NCBI RefSeq assembly: GCF_001189955.1
Contig: NZ_LFLT01000007.1
Coordinates: forward strand, 96,211 to 160,210
Source of the DNA: Herbaspirillum chlorophenolicum
GTDB taxonomy: Bacteria; Pseudomonadota; Gammaproteobacteria; Burkholderiales; Burkholderiaceae_D
Direction: 5' to 3'
Length of the DNA stretch: 64,000 nucleotides
Shown here: positions 9,801 through 17,743 of the stretch, one piece after another
How the letters are laid out: each line of letters begins with the position of its first letter
Position numbering within the stretch: the first letter of the stretch is position 1
Translations under genes and position numbers: made by a program
Notes under the pieces: model-generated
The model's input: only the letters and a program-made list of their open reading frames with translations
What the model was told of the DNA's origin: nothing
Databases searched by the model: none

Positions 9801-10461
9801 AATGAATGATGTCGCCTCATTGATGATGCCGGCGAACTTGCCGGAATGGCTGACGCTGGCCAACGTCCTGTTGACCGCGATGTTTGCCGGACTCACGTTT
9901 TTCATTCTGCGTGCCAACCGTGCCGCAGTGGGTGCAATGCGTGAGCAGATGGCTGATCAGAATCGCCCGTTTGTCGCAGTGACTGTACAGGTGCGCATGG
10001 GCACACCTGTCATCCAATTGCTGATCAGGAATGTGGGCCGCTCGCCTGCGCAGAATCTCCGGCTACGCCTTGATCGGGATTTCTTTCAGTTTGGCGAACA
10101 AGGCGAGAGTCGCAATCTCGCCAAGCAATCGGCCTTCTCACTGCCTATCGACTGCCTACCGCCCATGTCGGAGCTGCTCTTCGATCTTGGAATGGGCTTT
10201 GAGATATTTGAAAGCGGAGCTGATCCGACGATTTGTCCGCATACATTCGAAGTGTCAGCCGAATACGAGTATGGGAAAAACAAGTACAGCGAAAAGACCC
10301 ACGTGGACCTGCGGCCCTATATGGGCACCAGCGTTCCGCGCCATCCTGTCGTAGAGGAGTTGGAGCGGGTCAGAAAATCCATCGATAACCTGAGCGGCGT
10401 GGTCAAGCAGTCTGCGAACGCGGCAATCAAGGCCCAAAGCGCCGAGGAAAAAAATGACTAA
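9781..10461 (+). CDS. Small single-pass membrane protein nested in the BREX operon, unknown function
   Basis: 226 residues with one N-terminal hydrophobic helix (about residues 20-45, LTLANVLLTAMFAGLTFFIL) followed by a soluble beta-rich domain (QNRPFVAVTVQVRMGTPVIQ and LLIRNVGRSPAQNLRL). This resembles small membrane-anchored proteins of unknown role often seen near restriction or defence genes. The 5' end overlaps the HerA gene. ATG 9781 has AAGGAAG upstream; ATG 9802, just after the HerA stop, has GGAG upstream, and either could be used. The 3' end overlaps pglX by 8 bp. It may be a third member of the nested SIR2-HerA module. No family function is known to me. Confidence 0.7.
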   Translation: MKAELPRMNDVASLMMPANLPEWLTLANVLLTAMFAGLTFFILRANRAAVGAMREQMADQNRPFVAVTVQVRMGTPVIQLLIRNVGRSPAQNLRLRLDRDFFQFGEQGESRNLAKQSAFSLPIDCLPPMSELLFDLGMGFEIFESGADPTICPHTFEVSAEYEYGKNKYSEKTHVDLRPYMGTSVPRHPVVEELERVRKSIDNLSGVVKQSANAAIKAQSAEEKND

Positions 10462-13105
10462 TCTATTCAGCACCACACAAAAAGATTCAGGCCCGGTGGA
10501 ATGCCTTGGTCAGACATTCCCCAGCGAGCAAGCCCGGCGGGAGCACTTCACCAAGCTGCTGGCCGAGAAGCTGCAAGACCCGGCGTTTCGCCAGCAGGAA
10601 GGTTTTCCGCAGGGCACGGATGCAGCCATCCTCGCCATGTCCGATCCGCCGTACTACACCGCCTGCCCGAACCCGTGGCTGGCGGAGTTCGTTCAGCACT
10701 ATGGTAGGCCATACGCATCGTCTGAGTCATACAGCAGAACGCCCTTTGTCTCAGATGTCAGCGAAGGAAAGAACGACCCCGTCTACAACGCTCATTCATA
10801 CCATACGAAGGTTCCCCACAAGGCAATCGTTCACTACATAGAGCACTACACGAAGCCTGGCGACATCGTCCTTGATGGTTTTTGTGGTACCGGAATGACA
10901 GGTGTCGCGGCACAGCTAACTGGTCGGCATGCCGTCCTGTGTGACCTATCGCCGCTTGCAACCTTTTTGGCCGCCAACTTTTGCACTACAACTACGGCGA
11001 TCGATTTCAAGGGAAAGATCGAAGGTGTGATGGCAAAAGTTAACGACTCGGTTGAGCCGCTGTACCGCCGTGATACAGGCTGGAGCGATTTCACAATCTA
11101 CTCGGCCATTGTCGAGTGTTCGAACTGTCAGCATCAGTTCGATCAGTGGTCGGAGAGCTTTGACCCTGATTCAAGGAATGTTGCTGCGGAAATGAAATGT
11201 CCGTCCTGCGGTTCAAAGATTGCATCCAAAACACTGACACACGTTCGCACGGCGATCCGTGATCCGATTCTAGATGCTGTCATTCAAACAAAGAAACGGA
11301 TCCAGCGGTTTGCGAGGATCCGACCATCGAGTGGTGCAGCCATGGATATTTGGTTGAGCGAAGACGGGAACTCCTACGACGATGTCGAGGCCGAATTGCG
11401 GCAGCTTAATGTTCCCATAGTCGATTTGCCGACCATGTACGAGAGCCATTACAAACGCAACCTTGCTTTGGAGGGGGTGACTCACTTCCATCACTTCTAT
11501 ACGCCTAGGAACTTACTGGCCTGTGCGCGGCTATGGAATCACCTACAAGTTGGCGATCCATTGTTTCGGTTTGCTTTCCTCAACACATCTTGGCATGCAA
11601 CCTTGATGCGCCGCTATAACGCTGGCGGTGGGCATAGGCCCAAGACGAACACACTGTACATACCGGCGCTTTCATCTGAAGGGCGCGTAAGCAAGATCTA
11701 CGAGAAAAAGCTCGAAGATATCGTCCGATTCCTTGACGCGAAGAGGGGTGTGACACTCCGTCCTGCTGTCAGTACGGGGGCTGCTTCTAAGCTGGCGGAT
11801 CTGCCAGACTCCTCGATTGATTATGTGTTCGTCGATCCGCCATTCGGGTCGAACATAATGTACTCCGACTTGAACTTCCTGTGGGAGTGCTGGCTCGGTG
11901 TTCGCACGAACACAGCCTCCGAAGCAATAGAGAATCATGTTCAGAAGAAGGGCGTAACCGAGTATCGTGCACTCATTCGGGCATGCTTCTCAGAGTTCTA
12001 CCGAGTGCTGAAGCCCGGAAGATGGATGACAGTCGAATTTTCAAATACGAGTGCTGCCATTTGGAACAGCATTCAAAGTAGTCTTTCAGAAGCGGGATTT
12101 GTTATCGCAAATGTCTCGACGCTGGATAAGAAACAGCGAAGCATCAACTCCTACACGTCGACAACTGCAGTCAAACAGGATCTTGTCATTTCTGCCTATA
12201 AGCCGAATGGCGGGCTGGAGCAGCGTTTCTCGGAACGTGGGGCGACACCGGAATCGGCGTGGGACTTTGTTCAAACCCACTTGAGGCAGCTTCCAGTCGT
12301 GAAGCTGAGGGGTAGTGAGTTGGAATACATCGCTGAACGCGACCCGCGCATCCTGTTCGACCGCATGGTGGCGTGGTTCGTCCGGCACAGCGCGCCGGTG
12401 CCGCTTTCCAGTCAGGAATTTCAGGACGGCCTGCGCAACCGCTTCCCCGAACGCGACGGCATGGTCTTTCTCGCCGATCAGGTGGCCGAATACGACAAGA
12501 AGCGCGCGCAAGTGGCGCAAGCGCCGCAGATGGAGCTGTTCGTCAGCGATGAGCGCAGCGCCATCGACTGGGCGGCGGATTACCTGAAGGCGCGGCCTTC
12601 CACCTATCAGGACATCCACCCCGAGTTCATCAAACAGTTGGGTGCAGGATGGAAGAAGCACGAAACCCGCCCAGAACTCTCGGCGCTGCTGGAAGCCAAC
12701 TTCTTGCGCTTTGACGGCGTTGATGAAGTGCCCAGTCAGATTCACCGTTACCTGTCCACCAACTACCACGACCTGCGCAGCTTGGAGAAGAACGATCCGC
12801 GCCTGATCGCCAAGGCTCGGGATCGCTGGTACGTGCCCGATCCGAACAAGGCGCAAGACCTGGAGAAGAAGCGCGAGAAGGCGCTGCTCAAGGAGTTCGA
12901 GGTCTATCGGTCGTTCACGGGCCGCAAGATCAAGGAATCGCGTCTGGAAGTGCTGCGCGCGGGTTTCCGCGCCGCGTGGGCGGGCAAGGATTACGCCACC
13001 ATCCTCGCAATCGCCAACAAGCTGCCGGAAGCCACGCTGCAAGAGGACGAAAAGCTGCTGACCCTGTACGACATGGCGCTGACCCGTACCGAGGACGGTA
13101 TCTGA
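10454..13105 (+). CDS. pglX: BREX DNA methyltransferase PglX (adenine-type candidate)
   Basis: 883 residues. The SAM-binding motif GFCGTGMTG is near residue 142 and the catalytic DPPF near 461 (DYVFVDPPFGS). An N-terminal SDPPYYTACPNPW sits near 63. A CxxC...CxxC pair (CSNC near 222, CPSC near 249) looks like a zinc ribbon. The combination fits the amino-methyltransferases that BREX uses to mark host DNA at a non-palindromic site. Start ATG 10454 follows GAGG at a good distance. The first about 240 bp and everything after about 12330 are strongly GC-rich like the neighbours, while 10700-12320, including both catalytic motifs, is clearly less so: a mosaic gene, probably exchanged for specificity. 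Confidence 0.82.
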   Translation: MTNLFSTTQKDSGPVECLGQTFPSEQARREHFTKLLAEKLQDPAFRQQEGFPQGTDAAILAMSDPPYYTACPNPWLAEFVQHYGRPYASSESYSRTPFVSDVSEGKNDPVYNAHSYHTKVPHKAIVHYIEHYTKPGDIVLDGFCGTGMTGVAAQLTGRHAVLCDLSPLATFLAANFCTTTTAIDFKGKIEGVMAKVNDSVEPLYRRDTGWSDFTIYSAIVECSNCQHQFDQWSESFDPDSRNVAAEMKCPSCGSKIASKTLTHVRTAIRDPILDAVIQTKKRIQRFARIRPSSGAAMDIWLSEDGNSYDDVEAELRQLNVPIVDLPTMYESHYKRNLALEGVTHFHHFYTPRNLLACARLWNHLQVGDPLFRFAFLNTSWHATLMRRYNAGGGHRPKTNTLYIPALSSEGRVSKIYEKKLEDIVRFLDAKRGVTLRPAVSTGAASKLADLPDSSIDYVFVDPPFGSNIMYSDLNFLWECWLGVRTNTASEAIENHVQKKGVTEYRALIRACFSEFYRVLKPGRWMTVEFSNTSAAIWNSIQSSLSEAGFVIANVSTLDKKQRSINSYTSTTAVKQDLVISAYKPNGGLEQRFSERGATPESAWDFVQTHLRQLPVVKLRGSELEYIAERDPRILFDRMVAWFVRHSAPVPLSSQEFQDGLRNRFPERDGMVFLADQVAEYDKKRAQVAQAPQMELFVSDERSAIDWAADYLKARPSTYQDIHPEFIKQLGAGWKKHETRPELSALLEANFLRFDGVDEVPSQIHRYLSTNYHDLRSLEKNDPRLIAKARDRWYVPDPNKAQDLEKKREKALLKEFEVYRSFTGRKIKESRLEVLRAGFRAAWAGKDYATILAIANKLPEATLQEDEKLLTLYDMALTRTEDGI

Positions 13106-13127
13106 TGAGCCCACGCGGAGCCGCTCG

Positions 13128-14918
13128 ATGAACCAAGACGAATTGCTGGCACGACTCAACGGCATCGAATGGAACGATTTCGAGTGCAAAAAGGCGCAGC
13201 GCGGCGTGCCGGAAGATGCCTACAGAACCGTGTCGGCATTTGCCAATACGGCAGGCGGCTGGCTGGTGTTTGGTGTCAGTGAGGCCAATGGTCGGCTGGA
13301 AGTGACCGGCGTTGAGGAACCCGACAAGGTTCAGAACGATTTTCTGGCGGTGCTGCGTGGTGGGCAAAAGCTGAACCGGGTGATTGCGGTAGAGCCGCAT
13401 CGCTTTGAGATCGACGGCAAGCATGTGTTTGCCTTCTACATCCCGGAGATGCCACGCCTGGAGAAGCCGGTTTACCTCAAAGGCGACCCGCGCCAGAGTT
13501 ACCTGCGACGCGGCGCGGGCGATGAACAGTTCACACAAAGTGAGCTGGAGCGATTTTTGCGCGACGCGGCGCAAGAGCGGTATGACGGCACGGTGCTTAC
13601 CGAGCTTGCTGCGGACGCCTGCTTCGATCTGGATACCGTCAAGTGGTATCAGGCCCAGTTTGCACGGCGTAACCCTGAGCACGCCGAGATCACCGACCCG
13701 ATTGCCTTCCTGCTGAACTGGAATTTCGTGGTCGAGCAAGGCGGCAAACTGCACCCCACCCGTGCAGGCGTGCTGCTGTTTGGCACGGGCCGTTTTGTGC
13801 GCCAGATACTGCCCAGGCCGGTGCTGGACTATCAGCGCATCGACACCGCTTTTGAGCAGTGGTCTGCCGAGCAGCGCTGGCATGACCGCTATGTGTTCGA
13901 GGAGAACGTCTTTCAGACCTGGCAGGGCCTGGTAGCGCGCTATATGCGCATCGCCGAGCACCCGTTCTCGCTCGATCCGGCCACCCTGCGCCGCAACGAT
14001 GATCCGCCCGACTATGTGGCTTTCCGTGAAGCGGCCATCAACCTGCTGATCCACCAGGACTACGGCGACCACGGGCGCAAGGCATCCATCAAGCTGTTTA
14101 CCGACCGCACGGTGTTCTGGAACCCAGGCGATGCCTTCGCTACCGAAGCCGAGCTGTTGGACCCCACCGAAAAGGAAGTGCGCAATCCGGCCATCGTCAA
14201 GGCGTTTCGCCGCATTGGTCTGTCAGATCAGGCCGGCACCGGTATTCGCGCCATCTTCCGCAACTGGCATGAGCTGGGGCGCACCCCACCCCAGTTGAAG
14301 AACGACAAGGCGCGTAAGGAATTTGAGCTGGTGCTGATCAACAAGCCCTTGGTCACCGAGGCCATGCAGCGCTTGCGCCAAACCCTGGGGGCGAACTTGA
14401 CGCCCGAGCAGGCGGATGTGCTGGCGTTGTCGCTGTCGCTGCCAGACGGGGAGCCGCTCACCCTCACGGCAATCCGCAGCCTGGGTATCAGCACTACCCA
14501 GCAAGCCCGCGCCGTGGCCGACCATCTGGTGCGGCAGCAACTGCTCGATCCGCTCAGCGATACCCAGTTTCAGGCCCGCGAGGCGATTCGTCAGCGCTTT
14601 GCCCAAGAGGCGCAAGCACAGGCCAGGGATCAAGCCGGGGCCAGGTCGGGACCAAGTCGGGACCAAGTCGGGCCTAAGTTGGGACTCAGTGCTGAGCAAC
14701 ACAGGATGTTGGCTCAGATGACCGATGAACACGATGTGGCCACCTTGATGCAGTGGGTCGGTCGCAGCAACAGGAGCAAGTTCCGCGAGGTGGTGTTGAC
14801 GCCTTTGCTGGCATTGGATCTGGTCGAAATGACCATCCCTGACAAGCCTAACAGCAGCAAACAGCGCTATCGCCTGACCGCACAAGGCAGAGCGCTGCGC
14901 GATGAGGTGGGCCAATGA
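13128..14918 (+). CDS. AlbA_2 / GHKL ATP-binding protein (RecG-like regulator family)
   Basis: 596 residues. An N-terminal AlbA_2 (Schlafen-like) domain is at about residues 10-125, with FECKKAQRGVPEDAYRTVSA and the FANTAGGWLVFGV segment. A GHKL-type ATP-binding region is near 300-345 (REAAINLLIHQDYGDHGRKA, FWNPGD), and the C-terminus contains winged-helix segments. Such proteins are commonly misnamed RecG and often accompany BREX-3 or restriction loci as putative regulators or accessory effectors. A low-complexity linker near residues 505-520 is coded by a short tandem repeat. Its stop overlaps the helicase start by 4 bp, arguing for co-translation. Confidence 0.8.
   Translation: MNQDELLARLNGIEWNDFECKKAQRGVPEDAYRTVSAFANTAGGWLVFGVSEANGRLEVTGVEEPDKVQNDFLAVLRGGQKLNRVIAVEPHRFEIDGKHVFAFYIPEMPRLEKPVYLKGDPRQSYLRRGAGDEQFTQSELERFLRDAAQERYDGTVLTELAADACFDLDTVKWYQAQFARRNPEHAEITDPIAFLLNWNFVVEQGGKLHPTRAGVLLFGTGRFVRQILPRPVLDYQRIDTAFEQWSAEQRWHDRYVFEENVFQTWQGLVARYMRIAEHPFSLDPATLRRNDDPPDYVAFREAAINLLIHQDYGDHGRKASIKLFTDRTVFWNPGDAFATEAELLDPTEKEVRNPAIVKAFRRIGLSDQAGTGIRAIFRNWHELGRTPPQLKNDKARKEFELVLINKPLVTEAMQRLRQTLGANLTPEQADVLALSLSLPDGEPLTLTAIRSLGISTTQQARAVADHLVRQQLLDPLSDTQFQAREAIRQRFAQEAQAQARDQAGARSGPSRDQVGPKLGLSAEQHRMLAQMTDEHDVATLMQWVGRSNRSKFREVVLTPLLALDLVEMTIPDKPNSSKQRYRLTAQGRALRDEVGQ
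14643..14684 (+). repeat. Short tandem repeat coding a linker
   Basis: About three imperfect copies of an 11-12 bp unit (AGGTCGGGACC, AAGTCGGGACC, AAGTCGGGCCT, then AAGTTGGGACT) encode the linker SGPSRDQVGPKLG between the ATP-binding core and the C-terminal winged helices. The unit is not always a multiple of three, so copy-number change could shift the frame. Confidence 0.6.
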
Positions 14919-17743
14919 CGCAAGCCGGGCGCGACTTCACCGTCGGCAATTGGTGCTGGTTCACCAGGCAGGCATCGCCGTGCCGGGTGATCGAGCGGCA
15001 GGACGTGTGGGGCGAGGTGGCCTACCGCGTGTGGCTGCCAGCCAAGGACGCGGTGGTGCGTGCACGGGCGGTTGACCTGGCCGCACTGGAAAGCGTGCGC
15101 CCGAGTGTGGAGCAGATTCTGCACACCACGGCGGCAGCCAAGCTGCTGGATGCGCTGGAGGACAACCTGCTGTTGGCGCCGATCCAGTCCAGCGTGGTGC
15201 CGCTACCGCACCAGCTTTATGCACTGAACCGCGCCATCAGCCGCGACCGTATCCGCTACCTGCTGGCCGATGAGGTGGGCCTGGGCAAGACCATCGAGGC
15301 CGGTTTGGTGCTGCGCGAGTTGAAATTGCGTGGCCGCGTGAAGCGCATCCTGGTGGTGGCGCCCAAGGGGCTGGTACGCCAGTGGCAGGCGGAAATGCGC
15401 CTGCACTTTGGCGAGACGTTTCAGTTCATCGAGCCGTCCGAGCTGGCGGCCTTCCGCCAGTGGCGCAGCGGCGGCGCGGGCGAGGAAGAGAACCTGTGGC
15501 GCATGCACGACCAGGTGATTTGCTCGCTGGACTCGGTCAAACCCATGGAAAGTCGGCGAGGCTGGAGCCTGGAGCAACTCAACACCTACAACCGCGAGCG
15601 CTTCGAGGACCTGATCTCGGCGTCGTGGGATCTGGTCATCATCGACGAAGCCCACCGCATGGGCGGCAGCACCGAGCAGGTGGCCCGCTACAAGTTGGGC
15701 GCGGCGCTGGCCGAAGCATCGCCCTATCTCTTGCTGCTGTCGGCCACGCCGCACCAGGGCAAGACCGACCAGTTCATGCGGCTGATGCAGTTGCTCGACC
15801 GGGAAGCCTTCCCGGATGAGGGCAGCGTCAACCGTGAGCGGGTGCGGCCTTTCGTGATTCGCACCGAAAAGCGCGCATCCATTAATGCCGAAGGCCAGCC
15901 GCTGTTCAAGCCGCGCGTGACCCGGCTGCAGGCAGTGGCTTGGCAGGCACGCCATGGCTCGCAGCAGCGCCTGTATGAGGCGGTGACCGACTATGTGCGC
16001 CACGGCTACAACCAGGCCATGGCGGCCAAGCAGCGCCACATCGGCTTTTTGATGATCCTGATGCAGCGGCTGGTGACATCCAGCACAGCGGCCATCCGCA
16101 CCACGCTGGAAAAGCGCCAGGCCCTGCTTGATGTGCCGCAGCCCCAGGCCAACCTGTTTGAGCACACCAGCACCGACGAATGGGCAGACCTCGACGGCCA
16201 GTCTCAGGTGGATCTGGCTATGCAGTCCAGTGGCTGGGAGCTGGAGAAGTCCGAAGTCGAGATGCTGCTGGAGCTGGCCCGCGAAACCGAGGCCGCCGGC
16301 ACCGACGCCAAGGCTGAAGCGCTGCTGGAGCTGATCTACAAGCTGCAGCAGGAAGAAGGCGATCCGGCGCTGAAGGTGCTGATCTTCACCGAGTTCGTGC
16401 CCACCCAAGCCATGCTGGCCGACTTCCTGGAAAGCCGTGGTTTCTCGGTGACGACGCTCAACGGCAGCATGGATCTGGAAGCGCGCACCCGTGCGCAGCA
16501 GGCGTTCTCCAAGGATGTGCGCGTGCTGATTTCGACGGACGCCGGCGGTGAAGGTCTGAACCTGCAGTTCTGTCACGTCATCGTCAACTTCGACATGCCG
16601 TGGAACCCAATGCGGATCGAACAGCGCATTGGCCGGGTGGACCGTATCGGCCAGAAGCATGTGGTGCGTGCCATCAACTTCGTGCTTGAAGACACGGTAG
16701 AGCACCGCGTGCGCCAAGTGCTGGAAGAAAAACTGGAGGTCATCGCGCAGGAGTTCGGCGTCGATAAGGCGGCCGACGTGATGGACTCGGTCGAAGCCGA
16801 CCCGATCTTCGACGAGCTGTTCGTGCATGGCTTGCAGAACCCGGAAGCCATCGAGCAGGAGTGCGACGCGGTGGTGTCCCAACTACGATCCACCCTGTCA
16901 GAGTCCCAGAGCAACAGCGATCTGCTCACCACCGAGCACGATCTGGACGCCGAGGATGCCCGCAAGTGGCGTGATCACCCGGCGCAGTTCTGGCTGGAGC
17001 GGGCCATCATCAACGGGCTGGCTGCGCGCGGCGGCTCAGCAACGAAGGCTGGCAAAGCGTGGCAAGTGAAGTGGGCGGACGGCAGCGAGTCGGCCCAGGC
17101 CTGTTTTGACGCGCGCACGGCGGATGAAAACCCGGCGTTGGAATGGGTCACCATGGAAGACCCGCGCGCTCGGGCAGTGATCAGCGAGCTACCGCGCTTT
17201 GTCGCCGGGCAGCCGCTGCCGGTGATCCGCGTGACCGGCTTGCCCGATTCGGTGCGCGGCATCTGGTCGCTATGGGAGATCAGCCTGGCGGCTGAGGGCC
17301 AAATGGGTGAGGCATGGCACCGCAAGCGCTTCCTGCCGGTGTTCATCAACGAGGAAGGTCGCCCCTTTGTGCCAACAGCCAAGCGCGTATGGGATTTGCT
17401 GCTGACTGAAACCGTAGACGTGCATGCCGTGACCGGTGCCGAGGCGTCGGCGAAGTGGTTTGAAGCATCCCATGCAGCGGCCAGTACCCAGGGTGAGCGG
17501 ATCTTCACCGAGCTGCTGACCGAACACCGCGACCGGTTGAAGGAAGAACGCGAACGGGCGCTGTATGCCTTCGAGGCCCGAGGCCAGGCCATTGGGCGAA
17601 TCGGCCTGCCCGCCGTGCGCGAGCACCGCCGCAAGCGGCTGCAACAGGAACACGATGCACGCATGGCCGCCCTGGACGACATGGAGGTCAGCGTGCCGGA
17701 TTTGAACGCCGTGATGTTGGTGCGCGTCGGAGGTGAGGCATGA
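14915..17743 (+). CDS. brxHII: BREX SNF2-type DEAH helicase (BrxHII-like)
   Basis: 942 residues. A superfamily 2 helicase: Walker A DEVGLGKTIEAG near residue 119, DEAHRMGG near 243, SATPHQGKTDQF near 274, and the helicase-C arginine-finger region RIGRVDRIGQK near 570. The C-terminal 300 residues are BREX-specific and lack obvious motifs. Type 3 BREX carries such a helicase between the methylase and pglZ, which is this gene's place. Both ends overlap neighbours by 4 bp. It probably remodels or translocates on DNA in the BREX complex. Confidence 0.83.
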   Translation: MTQAGRDFTVGNWCWFTRQASPCRVIERQDVWGEVAYRVWLPAKDAVVRARAVDLAALESVRPSVEQILHTTAAAKLLDALEDNLLLAPIQSSVVPLPHQLYALNRAISRDRIRYLLADEVGLGKTIEAGLVLRELKLRGRVKRILVVAPKGLVRQWQAEMRLHFGETFQFIEPSELAAFRQWRSGGAGEEENLWRMHDQVICSLDSVKPMESRRGWSLEQLNTYNRERFEDLISASWDLVIIDEAHRMGGSTEQVARYKLGAALAEASPYLLLLSATPHQGKTDQFMRLMQLLDREAFPDEGSVNRERVRPFVIRTEKRASINAEGQPLFKPRVTRLQAVAWQARHGSQQRLYEAVTDYVRHGYNQAMAAKQRHIGFLMILMQRLVTSSTAAIRTTLEKRQALLDVPQPQANLFEHTSTDEWADLDGQSQVDLAMQSSGWELEKSEVEMLLELARETEAAGTDAKAEALLELIYKLQQEEGDPALKVLIFTEFVPTQAMLADFLESRGFSVTTLNGSMDLEARTRAQQAFSKDVRVLISTDAGGEGLNLQFCHVIVNFDMPWNPMRIEQRIGRVDRIGQKHVVRAINFVLEDTVEHRVRQVLEEKLEVIAQEFGVDKAADVMDSVEADPIFDELFVHGLQNPEAIEQECDAVVSQLRSTLSESQSNSDLLTTEHDLDAEDARKWRDHPAQFWLERAIINGLAARGGSATKAGKAWQVKWADGSESAQACFDARTADENPALEWVTMEDPRARAVISELPRFVAGQPLPVIRVTGLPDSVRGIWSLWEISLAAEGQMGEAWHRKRFLPVFINEEGRPFVPTAKRVWDLLLTETVDVHAVTGAEASAKWFEASHAAASTQGERIFTELLTEHRDRLKEERERALYAFEARGQAIGRIGLPAVREHRRKRLQQEHDARMAALDDMEVSVPDLNAVMLVRVGGEA

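Noticed and set aside
15203..16882. Long antisense frame opposite the BREX helicase
   Set aside because: Composition typical of the complement of a GC-rich gene (His/Gln/Leu-rich); the sense strand has complete helicase motifs.
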